A DNA stretch of 64,000 nucleotides from Sepioteuthis lessoniana (GCA_963585895.1 OY757913.1:109305732-109369731); one strand, 5' to 3'; shown: positions 22,183 to 33,730, counted from the stretch's first letter. The notes: generated by a model not told the origin, from the letters alone. Numbers and translations are program-made.

Positions 22183-23140
22183 GCAAATTTGGTTGGTTGT
22201 TTTCTTTTACCGTGTATCAACCCTTTTCGGGACATTTAACGCCACATAAAACTTCAAACAATTCAGTTAGGTATAAGTATAGTTTTTGTTTACTAACTGT
22301 AACGGTAGCACCATGAGGCAAAAAAATGAGGTAAAAGGCTCCACTTGTAAAGAAGTTGTCTATTCGCAATGGGTCTTCGTTCCTTCTTTAAACTCTTCTT
22401 TGAACCTTCTTTGACCGTGAAACTAAAAATAAAATAGAAAACAACTTCTGTAATCCCTTTCACACAGATCAATAATTCAGGCAAATACAGATACAGTGTG
22501 TGATTTTTACCTCTGTTCGACTCAAAGAATGTCCCATTCGCAAAGTCTAAAATCGCAGCTGTCAGGCAACACGTGTGATCTGCTCGGAGAAATGGTAATA
22601 AAAAGGCTCAACCCTTCTAACGGTGTCACGTGTGTGACTGGTCAGTGTACAATGGTAATGTGTACCCAACTCTAAGGTGCCCGTACCAAACAAGGGGGAT
22701 AGCTTCCTCATTTACACTAACAGTTAAATGTTAAAACAGTTCAGTCAAATGTCAAAGCAGTTCTATTTCAAACAATTCAGTTTTGCATAAATACACAGTT
22801 TAGTTCTATCTAAAAACAATTCTATTTCAAACAATTCAGTTCAGTATAAGTATGCAGTTTCAATTTCAAAAACAGTTCTATTTCAAACAATTCAGTTTAG
22901 CATAAGTACACTGTTTAGTTCTATTGGACCCAAAATAGGACCCTATCAGGTGCTACCACTCCGAGCCAGAGTGGACCTGGGAGCGATGTCAATGAAGGGG
23001 TACTCTGCATTCAACAAAGTTCCAGCATTACTGGAACCTCATTATTAGAGTGTTTAGTGTCATAACCAGGATACTTGTTGAGGGGGGAGGTCTTACTCCT
23101 CTACAGAGAAGCAGTCGGTGTATTCTACTGCCCCGGCTGA
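22183..23140 (-). repeat. SINE-B copy, long
   Basis: Minus strand: tail with TTTACCGTGTATCAACCC at 22205-22222, AT-rich subrepeats of the CAAACAATTCAGTT type at 22725-22925, then a good body (ATAGGACCCTATCAGGTGCTACC) to a head ending ATTCTACTGCCCCGGCTGATTGGG. The 22260-22690 stretch between tail and subrepeats may include another insertion. Confidence 0.65.
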
Positions 23141-23367
23141 TTGGGTTATCAGATTTGTATTATTGAGTTTTTCTTCTAAAATTTTCCTAAGATACAGACA
23201 TTCAGATTTTTTAAGTCTGAATTTTTTTTAATTTCACATTGAGGTGGGGTTCAATTTGAAATGTGAACTTACATTAAAACGGCCTCTGACTGTATCCAAT
23301 ATCAGCTTTTAGCTCTCCTTTTGAAAAATATACTTGATGAAACAGGTACGAAATAACATAATTGGTT

Positions 23368-23480
23368 GCTTTTAACAGCATGTCAACCTGTCTAAGGCTA
23401 TTTTATGCCAAGTGGTAAGGGAATGACATTTATTGTATGTTCATATTTACATTTTTTATTTAGTCATTTCTTTATTATTG
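23368..23480 (-). repeat. SINE-B tail fragment
   Basis: TTTTAACAGCATGTCAACC, TTTTATGCCAAGTGG and GGGAATGACATTTATTG match tail variant 2 in reverse. An RTE fragment follows at once, the same arrangement as at 8363-8972. Confidence 0.6.
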
Positions 23481-23481
23481 T

Positions 23482-23812
23482 GGTTGAGCAAATCCTGGAA
23501 GCAGCACCTAAAAAAACAGCGGCTGGACGGTCACTTACTTCCCATCTCCTAAACCATCCATGTAAGAGGAACAAGACATGCAAAGCACTGTGGGAAAAAA
23601 CAATGATGAACTCGTAAGCGACGTTCTCCCATAAACTCCGGCACATGGACACATTTGTGTAAGCCGACCAGAAAAGACTTACTTATATAAGCTATGTGCG
23701 GACACTAGATGTAGTTTGGAGGACCTGTCAGGAGCAAGGGATGATAGGGACGGATGGTGAGAGAGAGAATCAGAGAACTCCGTGCTGTCATCGCGACTTG
23801 AAGAGAATGATG
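23482..23812 (+). mobile_element. RTE LINE 3'-end fragment
   Basis: Begins TTGAGCAAATCCTGGAAGCAGCACC and continues through degraded codons for TRHAKHCGKK, LCADTRCSLEDLSGARDDRDGW to a GAATGATGATATA tail. Many frame breaks; older than the copy at 25485-25819. Confidence 0.75.
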
Positions 23813-24201
23813 ATATATAAACGTTTCGAGCAAATAGTTGCCGAAAATGAGTAACAAAAAAAAATTAAGCGCTCCTATAAGTGTAGCTAATTCAAAATTT
23901 TAAAAATTAAAAGAGCTACAAAGTAAGAACTGCCCATGACTCGGTGTTCACGTACGGAAGATTTTTACGATCATCGTATAAGGAAGGATTTTATAAGCAT
24001 TTTATTGCTATCTTTATTATATCGAGAATTTGTAAGTTTTTTTTTTTAAATCATGTTCGGTACGAATGCAGACACTGCAAAATTATCTATCAGTTGCATA
24101 TTAGACCGGCAATTGCCTTATTCTCCAAGTTAAAACATATATTACTCTAGTAAAAGTCTCTTTTTGATGTGCCATTTTTGTTAGATTATATATACACAAA
24201 T

Positions 24202-24261
<60 letters not shown>

Positions 24262-24602
24262 AATATTAAAGCATTTTAGTAATAGGTAGATTGATAAGAC
24301 ATGAAAGTGTTTGATCATTCAAATAAATCAGTCATTTTTTGAGAAGCAGTTAAAGACAAGTTTCATATAATTCATCATAAACAATAAAAGTGGCAATGAA
24401 TAGATAAAAAAAACTTATCAAAGGGAATTAGACTGTGTTTTTTTTTTTTTTATCAGTTTTATTCACACTTCCTTGATCAAACACGTAAGTGCACACTATT
24501 TCTCTTTAACCAGTTGGTGATATTTTAAAAGAAAAAAAAATGGCAGATCGGCTCAATGAATGACTTAGTTTTGCAAAAAAAAAATGCAAGTCATTCATCG
24601 AG
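23813..24602. other. No gene; (AT)n and short repeats
   Basis: (AT)n at 24207-24260. GATCGGCTCAATGAATGACTTAG (24546-24568) is followed by its near complement CAAGTCATTCATCGAGCCAATG (24588-24609), an imperfect inverted pair at the start of the next RTE fragment. Confidence 0.45.
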
Positions 24603-24832
24603 CCAATGAAACACAACTGGAGAAGCAAGGACGAAGTCATTAGCAACGTTCTCCTGTGAACTATTACGCATGGACACACCAGTGTTGGCCGACCAGCAAA
24701 AACTTACATACATAAGCTCTGTGTGAACACTGGGTGCAGTCAAGGGAACCTACCGAGTGAGATAACCGATAAGGACGGATGGTGAAAAGGAGCCAAAGGA
24801 ATCGTGGCGATCAGTACGATTTGATGATGATA
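24603..24832 (+). mobile_element. RTE LINE 3'-end fragment
   Basis: Reads through CACAACTGGAGAAGCAAGGACGAAGTC, GGCCGACCAGCAAAAAC and an eroded copy of the final codons, ending TTTGATGATGATAT. About 230 bp, 5'-truncated. Confidence 0.75.
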
Positions 24833-25049
24833 TATATATGTGTGTGTGTGTGTGCGTGTGTGTGTGTGGTCTCTTCCATCGATCTCGACGTACGAGGGTC
24901 CAACAGTTCAGTTAAAGATATGAACTGTTGGACTACCATCACAGATGATTTGTTTCAAGTGGTGAAAGTTTGTATAGAACCAGCCACACTTCTTAGATAA
25001 GTTTACAACAGAAGAATGGTACACCAGTGTGCCACCGATTCTCCTGAAT

Positions 25050-25146
25050 AACACTCCTCAGGTTTCGAGTTCAGAGTTTTCCTTCTCCTAGATTGGTTAC
25101 CTCATCAAAGTCATAGAGCCCAAACTAGTATTTTACCCATAGTTGG
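25050..25146 (-). repeat. SINE-A middle fragment
   Basis: GAGTTCAGAGTTTTCCTTCTCCTAG and TATTTTACCCATAGTTGG on the plus strand identify a reverse SINE-A piece, cut at both ends by microsatellite DNA. Confidence 0.65.
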
Positions 25147-25484
25147 TGCAATGTATGCGTGTGTGTGCGTGTATATATATGTATTCTTATATACATGTAT
25201 GTGGGTATATGTACGTGTATATATATGTGTGTGTGTGTGTGTCTATATATGTGTTTGCATAAATGTATTTCAACTGTCTTTCGTTTATGTCTTAAGAGTT
25301 CCAAAATCATATATATATATATATATACTCCCATACACATATTTATACACTCACATATTTCATATGATAAAGCGACTATTTTATTACCAAGTCTATTCAA
25401 ATTATTTTCTATAAGGTTAGTGGAAGAATTATTAGGTAGAATAATGTATTTATGAGGAAGTTTTATTTTATTAGAAGGTGTATT

Positions 25485-25819
25485 CAATATTGAACAAGTC
25501 CTGGCAGCAGCACCCCACAAGGCGCCAACTGTACGGTCACCTACCACCTATCACGAAAACTATACAAGCTAGACGAACCAGACATGCCGGACACTGCTGG
25601 AGAAGCAAGGAAGAGATCGTACGTGATGTACTCCTGTGGACCCCCGCATATGGTCAATCAAAAGCAGGACGACCAGCTCGAACATTCATACAGCAGCTAT
25701 GTGATGATACGGGATGTAACCCTGAAGACCTGCCGGAGGCGATGAATGATAGGGAGACGTGGAGAGAGAGAGAGGGTCAGGGATATCCGTGCTAGCAGCA
25801 CGACATGATGATGATGATG
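25485..25819 (+). mobile_element. RTE LINE 3' insertion, young, target duplication
   Basis: A 5'-truncated copy of the last about 105 codons of the LINE. An open frame runs from ILNKSWQQHPTRRQLYGH to EAMNDRETWRERE, 25478-25795, with one shift near the (GA) stretch before the end. It is flanked by AGAAGGTGTATT (25473-25484) and AGAAGGTGCATT (25820-25831), a 12-base target duplication with one mismatch. Tail is (GAT)n. Confidence 0.9.
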
Positions 25820-26152
25820 AGAAGGTGCATTGGTGGAAATTGGAGATCGATTTCAATTGTAAATTTTCCCACGACAACACCAACACTATAAGAGGAATTA
25901 TTAAAGGTTTTTATCTAAGGACCCTTCATATGTACTCCCTGATGAAGACTTTAATTGTATAGAAAATTCCTTTCTAAACCATCTTTATCCAAAACCTTTC
26001 ATACAATTTACTAGACCTAAAGCCATTAAAATTTACAGTAGAACTTCGAACCACGTCTTTTATTTAATTCACGGGGTTTACTTGCTCTGATTCCGTTAAC
26101 CATAACCGGTTACAAGTATTAAGTATTCCTGTATTGTAACTTGCCAGTAATT

Positions 26153-26228
26153 AGGCTTGAACCTACGACCACCAGATGTCACTTAGAAGCTTAGGGAACC
26201 AACGCCTATAACCGTTACGCCATGCTGG
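26153..26228 (-). repeat. tRNA-like SINE head
   Basis: Reverse complement gives ATGGCGTAACGGTTATAGG (A-box-like) and GTAGGTTCAAGCCT (B-box-like) at normal spacing. A body with GGCCGGAAGACACATCGGC may follow; that family is not otherwise seen here. Confidence 0.5.
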
Positions 26229-26404
26229 ATAGATGTGGATTGAATAATGGATGTAGTTCGAAGCTCCGTGTAGGAGCCTGAGTTCGACTAGAAACACCTC
26301 AAGAAGGCCGGAAGACACATCGGCTGAAACGTTGGGAATATTACGATCAAGAAGAAGACGATAATCCGAAAACCCTGAATAATAAAAATCATCAAGCTTC
26401 GTCT

Positions 26405-26476
26405 CAGAAATTCTCACAACTAGATGATAATTTGAACTCCGTTCGCCATTTTCCGCGTTGAAACCACTACACCTCC
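26405..26476 (-). repeat. tRNA-like SINE head fragment
   Basis: Reverse complement has GGTGTAGTGGTTTCAACG and GGAGTTCAAATTATC spaced like A and B boxes, directly upstream of a plus-strand SINE-B head. Confidence 0.45.
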
Positions 26477-26487
26477 ATCCTCTCTTT

Positions 26488-27117
26488 TGTCCAGTCGGCT
26501 GGGGCTGTAGAATACACCAACTGCATCTCTGCAGAGGAGTAAGATCTCCCCCAATGAGAGTCCTGGATATGACACTAAACAATCTAATGGCGAGGTTCCA
26601 GTGTTGCTGGAGCTTTGGGAAATGCAGAGCACCCTTTCATTGCCATTGCTCCCCGGTCCGCTCTATCTATGGGTTAAATAGAACTAAACTGCATACTTAT
26701 GCTAAACTGAATTGTTTGAATTAGAACTGTTTGACTAAACTGAATAGCTTGAAATAGAAATATTTTTGACAGTTAAACCGTACTTACATTTAAACTGCGT
26801 GCTTATGCTAAACTTAATTGTTTGAAATGGAACTGTTTTTGACATTGAAACTGTACTTATACTAAACTGAATTGTTTAATATAGAACTGTTTTCACATAT
26901 AACTGTGTGTAAACAAAATCTGTATTTATACTAAACTGAATTAGCTGAATTAGAATTGTTCGAATAAACTGAATAGCTTGAAATAGAAATGTTTTTGACA
27001 ATTAAACTGTGTACTCATGCTAAACTGAATTGTTTGAAATAGAACTATTTACATAAAAATGGATCTGGCGCTAAATAACCTGCACAGGTTGATATGCCAT
27101 AAAACTCAACCAACCAA
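26488..27117 (+). repeat. SINE-B, near full length
   Basis: Head CCAGTCGGCTGGGGCTGTAG, body to 26690 with CTATCTATGGGTTAAATAG, AT-rich subrepeats (ACTGAATTGTTTGAAATAG type) to 27050, then the tail AAATAACC ... GGTTGATATGCC ... CCAACCAACC at 27068-27117. It shows the whole architecture of the family. Confidence 0.85.
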
Positions 27118-27289
27118 CCATCTTCTCTTTTTTTTAAATAAATTCTATGATGAGTAGAATTAGAAACATTATTACGGCAAATGTCTTTAAATATAAGTCA
27201 AAAGATTGTTTCCAGATACTTACAATCTCAGTTGTAATTATAAATCCCAGGTTCTTTTCGGATGTGGACATCATGGCTATTCATGAAGT

Positions 27290-27693
27290 TAGTTAGTTTC
27301 ATGGCATATTAACTCTTTTTAGGTTATTTAATGCCAAAGCCATTCTCCTAGAAGAACAGTACTGGTACTATTTAACCCATAGCTGGGAGGATAAGGGGGT
27401 TCATACCTTTCCCAATGGTATTTACTCGAAAGTGATTGTGACATATGAAGGTTTGGTTTGGTTTCTTTGTTTAATGGCATATCAACCCTTTTAAGTTATT
27501 TAATGCCAAAGCCATTCTCCTAGAAGAACAGTAGTGGTACTATTTAACCCATAACTGGGAGGATAAGGGGGTTCATACCTTTCCCAAGGGTATTTGCCCG
27601 AAAGTGAACGTAATAGCACGACTGGAGTACGAACTCGCGTACTACGATTCCGCAGTCTATCGCTTTAACCATTACACCACGAGGACACCCCCA
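27290..27693 (-). repeat. SINE-C head-to-tail dimer, one target duplication
   Basis: CTATTCATGAAGT at 27277-27289 is repeated at 27694-27706, bracketing two SINE-C units in the same orientation. The right unit (27451-27693) is complete with head CACCACGAGGACACC and tail. The left one (27290-27450) lacks its head. No separate duplication flanks the inner unit, so the pair may have inserted as one dimer. Confidence 0.8.
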
Positions 27694-27706
27694 CTATTCA
27701 TGAAGT

Positions 27707-28030
27707 AAACTGAAAAATGCCACGATTCTTCCTATACGAGATTTCGGAGTGGTTTCTCTGTCGCCAACCCAAGATTTGAATTTAGGGTAATCTTTCTTCT
27801 AAACTAGTGGCCTATCATCGTGATTAAGAGCAAATTTTCAGGAAGAGGTAGGTTCATGACTTTCTAAAGAACATTAAAGTTAGAATGTGAACTCGCTTCA
27901 ATTTCGCGCCCATAACCATTATTCGCCCCCCTCCCTTCTCGAGGAATTGAAAAAAAAATATTACCAAAAACTAAAAATCACCAGCCATTGCTTGTCCAAA
28001 ATAGCTCATTCATGAAAATTCCTGTTGTTT
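27707..28030. other. Probable old SINE-A-like remnant
   Basis: Traces such as TTTGAATTTAGGGTAATCTTTCTTC and GGTTCATGACTTTCTAAAGAACATTA follow the SINE-A order on the minus strand but are very degraded. Nothing else seen. Confidence 0.35.
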
Positions 28031-28045
28031 CTACAGTTATATATA

Positions 28046-28338
28046 TCCTATTTACCCAACCCCTCCGCTCGGGCAGGATATGACACAAGGTCAATTTTTA
28101 AGCGGAGTTTAACAGGTTTGAATTCAGAGTTTTCCTTCTCCTAGACTAGTTGCCTCACCAAGGCTGAAGAAATCAGTCTGTCCTACTATTTACCCATAGC
28201 TGGAGGGAGAATAATTGGATTCATACCTTTCCCAAGGGTATTAGTGCGATGTGAAATGCAATCAGTCTCGTCCAGGATTTGAACTCGTGTCGCCGTGTCC
28301 AATTCCTACGACGATAACAATTACACCACGGGCACCCC
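28046..28338 (-). repeat. SINE-A, full length, target duplication
   Basis: Complete minus-strand copy from CCTATTTACCCAACCCCTCC to CACCACGGGCACCCC. Flanks CTACAGTTATATATA at 28031-28045 and 28339-28353 are a perfect 15-base target duplication. Well conserved, hence one of the younger copies. Confidence 0.92.
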
Positions 28339-28353
28339 CTACAGTTATATATA

Positions 28354-28450
28354 TAGTCATCAACAGACCGACTGTTTCGTTGTATCACAACTCATCAGTA
28401 TGTCAAGACACGTGAGATCGAAACCTGGCTAACTTTACGTCAGCCCGATA
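28354..28450 (-). repeat. SINE-E copy
   Basis: Reverse complement: CAGGTTTCGATCTCACG (B-box-like), then TGATGAGTTGTGATACAACGAAACAG and GTTGATGACTATATA, the same words as the plus-strand copy at 39540-39675. Confidence 0.6.
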
Positions 28451-28779
28451 ACATAATATCACAGCCACCGGCAATCCCAGCGTTAGCGAGAGAATTTAAC
28501 ATATATGAATTAAATATTGGTATTTATTTACATTTTACACAACCGACTACCGAGCGCTCAATTCAATAGAAGGGCTTTGCATTATGTGAGTGGCAACCGT
28601 TAATTCTTTCGCGAGGGTGCTCAACCCCCGGGGTGAGGGAGCATACCCGATCTGAAGTTATTAAGCAAATCACAAACTTCAATAATTCAAATTTGGTTTT
28701 TAAAAAATCGTCAAATTTTAAACAATAAATTCAGGTGTCAAAACAAAGCTCGAGTTAAAAGTTTTAGGAAGTATCAACG
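28451..28779. other. No gene recognised
   Basis: Short region with ATCTGAAGTTATTAAGCAAA (28659) resembling GCCTGAAGTTGTTAAGCAAA at 28811; both may belong to the left end of the Tc1-like element that follows. Confidence 0.35.
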
Positions 28780-30130
28780 TTTTATTAAAGGGATTTTTAA
28801 AAAAAATGATGCCTGAAGTTGTTAAGCAAAACCAAATAAACCCATTTTACTTCAATAAATAGGCAATACAACCATTAAAAATTTATCAACACCAATAAAA
28901 GAACAAATAAAAATCCATACATTAAATCTTTGAATCCATTACATTTTAATATAATGACCCTTCTTCTCAGTAACAGCCAGTAATCTATTATCCATTCATT
29001 GATTTTGTTAAATTTCTACTTCAGCAGGTTTAATTTTCGACATGGTAGGTTTAATTGCTTCCTATCGGTCTGCTTTGCTGTTATATTGTTTGCCACTTTC
29101 ATATAATTTCATCTTCACTCTTGACCATAGATTTTCATTTGGATTCAGATCAGGTCTTCATGGTGGCCATTCCGTTATCTTCTTTTCTGTAAATGGTTTT
29201 GCTCAAAGAATTCATTGGTCAGTTTAGATACACGAGAAAGAGAATTGTTGTGCATGAATATACACTTCACTTTGAAACTGGGAGACTGGGATTTGTACCA
29301 GGCAGAGAAAGCCTTATCATATTTACCAACCCCTCAGCTCAGGCAGGATATGACACAAGGTCAATTTTTTAGCAGGGTTTAACAGGTTTGAATTCAGAGT
29401 TTTCCTTCTCCTAGACTAGTTGCCTCACGAAGGTTGAAGAACCCAGTCTGCCCTACTATTTACCCATAGCTGGAGGGAGAATAATTGGATTCATACCTTT
29501 CCCAAGTGCTATGTGAAATGTCATCAGTCTCGTCCAGGATTTGAACTAGTGTCGCCGTGTCCATTTCCTACGACGATAACCATTACACCACGGGCACCTC
29601 CATGCAGAGAAAGTCTTGTCCATAAATCACAATAGTTAGCACTGTTCTCTTGAACTTTATCATCAATTTTGAATGGTCCAATAATTGTTTGGTTAACAAT
29701 TCTAGTCCATATCATCAGACAATTGCCTCCTCGTTGGCTTTTTTTAGCCACAGGCCTGTCAGAATTGAATCAAATCTAAACTTAGGCCTATTCATCTAAT
29801 ATCACTTGAGATCTGTCAATGAAAATTATTTGAGAAAAGTCAATTTTAATGTAATGCTTGGTCTAACTTTGACGCTTTAAAATATTTACTTTAGTGAGAG
29901 GAAATTGCTCAGATCTGTTGGCAGATCCCAAGTCACAAAGCCATCTACCATAAATTAATTGTGACTTTTTTTTTTCACCCAACCAAAATTGTGACTTCTT
30001 TCTGTGACTTTATTACCGACTAGGAGTAGTTATCAATCCCGCTGACAATTGAATTATGCAGTTTCTCCTTTTACAAAAAAATAATACCTGGCTTTATTTA
30101 CTGACTGATATTTGCAGAAATTACAACACG
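28780..30130 (-). mobile_element. Tc1-like transposon relic, split by SINE-A
   Basis: Minus-strand frames give VNQTIIGPFKIDDKVQ and GGNCLMIWTRIV (29640-29735) and, across the SINE, SKFKVKCIFMHN, then a piece like TEWPP with PNENLWSRVK-like codons (29090-29220). This is the catalytic half of a Tc1-type transposase with the second D and the E region in order. Several stops and shifts are present. Ends were not resolved and the limits are approximate. Confidence 0.7.
29312..29603 (-). repeat. SINE-A, full length, in Tc1-like element
   Basis: Complete minus-strand copy. GCAGAGAAAG at 29302-29311 recurs at 29604-29613, a 10-base target duplication inside transposase codons, so it landed after the transposon was present. 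Confidence 0.9.
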
Positions 30131-30359
30131 AGTAAACTGAGATATAAAAGAATAAAAAGAAATTAGAACTAAAAAGTCGAAAGAAAAAAATGTTATTTTC
30201 ATTTATTTATTTATCTATACTTCTGCAAAGGAAATTTTCATGGTTGGGTTATTCTGGACAAATACTAACCATCCAAAACATTTAAGGAAATAAGTAAAGT
30301 AGCAAAAAATGAATCATCCACTCAGACTCCATCTCAGTTATTCAATCACTCTAATACAC
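30131..30359. other. No gene recognised
   Basis: AT-rich junction between the Tc1-like relic and the LINE 3' end. Confidence 0.4.
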
Positions 30360-31093
30360 CAAATTGGAAAATCCGCTAATTGTCAAGATCTTCAACAAAC
30401 CCAACTCACTGATCCATAACAAAAAGGTGATATTTTGTTGGATTCCAAGCCATATTGGAATTCAGGGCAATGATAAAACCGACTCATTAGCTAAAGCCGC
30501 AATCAACATGACTTCCGATAAAAACATTAAAACTCCATATACTGACCTCAAACCTAAAATCAAACAAATAGTAACCAAAAAATGGCAACAATTATGGGAT
30601 GAAAATCCCCACAATAAGCTCTTTCAAATACAACCAATTTTAAAGGAAAGGAAGCTGGATCCTAATAATACCAGAAGAGAAGAAACTACCCTGACTCGAC
30701 TACGCATTGAACACACTCAACTGACTCACTCCTTCATTCTTAAAGAAGAACCACCCCCAAAGTGTCCACGTGGAAACCAATACACAATCAAGCACATTTT
30801 GATAGAATGCACAAAACTCAACCACACCAGGAAAAAGTTTAATAAGGCGAACAGCATAAAGGAACTATTTTTAAAAATTGCTCTTCTTAAAAACAATTGG
30901 CCTCCTATTAAAGATATAGACTATGTTTCCAAAACCTTCTACCATCAAGTTTATACAAACAAAAAGCTTTGACCTATTTTAAAACACTAATTCCAGACTA
31001 TTTATTTACAATTAATATTCATTTATATATCAGAATTTGACACTCAATGACCCTTAAGAGGTTGATTTGCCATAAAACCCAACTGTCACCAGC
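30360..31093 (+). mobile_element. I-clade-like LINE 3' end with RNase H
   Basis: A 202-codon frame (30364-30972) starts inside an RNase H domain. WIPSHIGIQGNDKTDSLAK (residues about 26-44) carries the conserved H, G-N and final D of LINE RNase H. It continues with TTLTRLRIEHTQLTHSF and a zinc-knuckle remnant (KCPRGNQYTIKHILIEC) in which the second Cys has become Gly. RNase H after the RT is typical of the I group, including Nimb-type elements; clade placement is from memory. The 3' UTR ends with AATGACCCTTAAG, GGTTGATTTGCCATAAAACCC at 31055-31093, very like the tail of SINE-B and SINE-C. Copy is 5'-truncated; the frame is uninterrupted. Confidence 0.8.
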
Positions 31094-31116
31094 CTAAAAA
31101 TATGCGTTTACAAACC

Positions 31117-31153
<37 letters not shown>

Positions 31154-31159
<6 letters not shown>

Positions 31160-31220
31160 GGCTCTGGCATTAAATAACCTATAGAGATTGATATGCCATC
31201 AAATCCAACCAACCGACCAA
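31154..31220 (+). repeat. Isolated SINE-B/C tail
   Basis: GGCATTAAATAACC, GATTGATATGCCATC and CCAACCAACCGACC after a (GT)n run at 31125-31154. No head or body is attached. Confidence 0.7.
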
Positions 31221-31221
31221 A

Positions 31222-31445
31222 GTTGGCAACCGTAGTCAAGAGTGACCCCAACTCTCCCTTTTCAATAGCTACTACACCAAGGTTTAGAGGAGGATGCTAC
31301 TCTATTCCCTGGATGGCTCCACTTTACCCTTGATCCGTACCTTATAATGCTGAGTGCTAAGCAAGGAGGCATCAAGTACCATTTTCTGAGTCTTTAGTAT
31401 GACTCGACCAGGGATTGAACCCAGGTCTCCCGGGACATAAAATAT
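31222..31445 (-). repeat. SINE-D copy
   Basis: Plus strand shows TTGGCAACCGTAGTCAAGAG, CTACACCAAGG, GCTCCACTTTACCCTTGATCC and GGGATTGAACCCAGGTC; the last is the complement of a B box. The tRNA-like head lies at the right, truncated at GACATAAA. Confidence 0.8.
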
Positions 31446-32744
31446 ATATATCTAAGCACACAGTTAAAAAAGAAAGGCATTGTTTAGTTATTTAGTCTTT
31501 ATTTGTATTTCAATTCACTGACAACTGAAATGGTCAAGTTAAACAGAAATTTAAACTGCAAGCCAATTCTAATAATGTAACTAAGTTTATTACAAAATGA
31601 TAATAAAAATTTGCGTAGTAGTAAGCAGTAAAACTACGAGTCAAGTGTTTTCCATTTTTGTTAGTTTGTTTTTAATATTCTCAAGTAAAAAAAAAAAAAA
31701 GAACGAACTTTTAGTAAAAGAATTCTTGTTTACGTTATCTACTAAGCTATAAATAAAAAACAGCTGATACCTTTTTTCTTCCTCCAAAGCTTTGAATAAA
31801 TAAGTAGACTTATTCACTATGAAACGAGTTAGGGTGGAAGGACATCATTTGGGTAAGTAGAAATTGAGCAAGGAGAAAAACAGGGGGGGGGAGAGGAAAT
31901 AAAGAGGGCGAGTAGTAATCACTTAGTTTAAACTTTTATATTTCATCCAAATTTCCTTCCCAGCTTCAACTGCCACTTCTCTCGTCTAACTACAAGCTCT
32001 CGAAACCATCCTATTTTATTTATTTGTTTAGTAATTTCCGCACGCGTTTCGCCATTTTTAAAAAGGAGGAAAACAAAAAAAATTGCCACGTGTGCAAAAT
32101 TACCCACATGGTCAGATGGCATACGGGAACTGATGTCGCAGTTTTGGCAATGCAACTCCTAATTGCATGTTTAATATCTTTTTCTTTGTTAGTTTTGACG
32201 AACGAAAACTTCAAATAGTTTTTTTTTTCTCTTCCTTTGTTTTTGCCTAGCTATCGAGAGAAAAAAATATAGGTTAATCCTTAGATATTAAGTTCGCGAG
32301 AAGCTTTTTTTAATCAGAGAAGGAAAATAAAGCGTGCTTAAGATTTCTACTTATTCTCCTCCGGTAACTAGAATTTTGGTATTTTCAGCAGGAAAATAAA
32401 GATGAAGAAAAGATGGAAAATATTCTTTTGTTTTCCACTAAAATATAAATGAAAAATTGTCACAGTTAATTTTTCCTATCGACACATTAAAGAAAATTAG
32501 TTCACGGCTATTCAATTCTTAGTTTTTTGTGAAAAATATAGAACAAAAATAAAAAATAAAAAAAACAAATGGCAACCATTAAGATAAGATTATACCCATA
32601 ACTTTGTTACGCCCCATCGGTGAGGCTTAGAAGATGCTGACTGTATCCCTTGTAGACAGGGTCTCATGCACACACCACCCCTGAATCTATCATACGGGGC
32701 TTCCATTCAACACATCAGTTTTCATAAAGTAGTAAGATGATCGA
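31446..32744. other. No gene recognised
   Basis: About 1.3 kb of AT-rich DNA. A weak SINE-D-like lead-in (GTTACGCCCCATCGGTGAGG, 32607) precedes the next copy. Overlapping short frames at 31943-32218 lie on both strands and show no family signature. Confidence 0.5.
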
Positions 32745-32945
32745 CCGAAGGATACCTTTTCAATAGCTACGACACCGAAGTGTCGGGGAGGGCGCTACAA
32801 CTTTCTCCCGATTGCTCCACTTTACCCTTGATCCGTACCTTATCATGCTGAGTGTGAAGCAAGGAGGTATCAAGTACCATTTTTGAGTCTTCTATATGAC
32901 GACTTTTGAATGAACCCTGGTCTCCCGAAACATTGGCGTGGTCAT
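32745..32945 (-). repeat. SINE-D copy, diverged
   Basis: CTTTTCAATAGCTACGACACC, TTGCTCCACTTTACCCTTGATCC and GAACCCTGGTCTCCCG identify the family; the head is eroded. Confidence 0.75.
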
Positions 32946-32999
32946 AGAAAATATATAAAACGCGCTCTTCCGAGGTCTCAAAGTAGGTTTGCCTCCCAT

Positions 33000-33385
33000 C
33001 CAGGGGGTCTGGGGCATTACACGGCGGCCCTGTCTACCCATGGGTAAGACCCTACAAAAAAGAGTGTCCTGGGTAAGACACTGTATCAGGAAATCTAGAG
33101 AATGTGAAATACCTCTTAAATGCCATTACTCTCAGGTCCACTTTGACGCGGAGTGGTAGTTGCTCTTAGGGTCCCACCTGTGGGTCAAATAGACCTGTTT
33201 AAAAATCATTCGTATCCGATGTGCAATAAATAAATGAATAAATAAATAAATAAAACTTTTAAGAAACAGCAACATAAAAAGCGTAAATATGAATGTTCAG
33301 TAAACACGATTCCCTAACCTCTACACATAAAATAACTCCAGATAGGTTGACATGCCGTTAAAATTAATCAATAAAAATGTCATAT
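33000..33385 (+). repeat. SINE-B, tail variant 2
   Basis: Body 33003-33190 (GTGTCCTGGGTAAGACAC, TGACGCGGAGTGGTAG) and tail AAATAACTCC with GGTTGACATGCCGTTAAAAT at 33341-33366. A second similar tail (AAGCTGAAATGCCGTTAAAACC) sits at 33669-33690. Confidence 0.75.
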
Positions 33386-33721
33386 AATCACGAGATTTTT
33401 TACAAGAACAATAAACTTAAAATACTTTCAATTTCTAGTCCAAATTGCAAATGAACGACTAATAGAAATAATTACTTGAAATTATATAATTATTAGCATT
33501 TGATAAGAATACATAAATCATACTGCTGTGAGCAAATTATTTGTATTAGATTGGAATACTTAATTTCATATAAGCGTGTACAAAAAAAAACTCTTAAGAA
33601 ACAATTATACAAATAATGTAATTATAAACGCGATTCCTTAACCTCTAGGCATAAGATAAATCAAGATAAGCTGAAATGCCGTTAAAACCAATCAATCAAA
33701 CCATATTGTTCCAAATATAAA

Positions 33722-33730
33722 CAAATTTTA

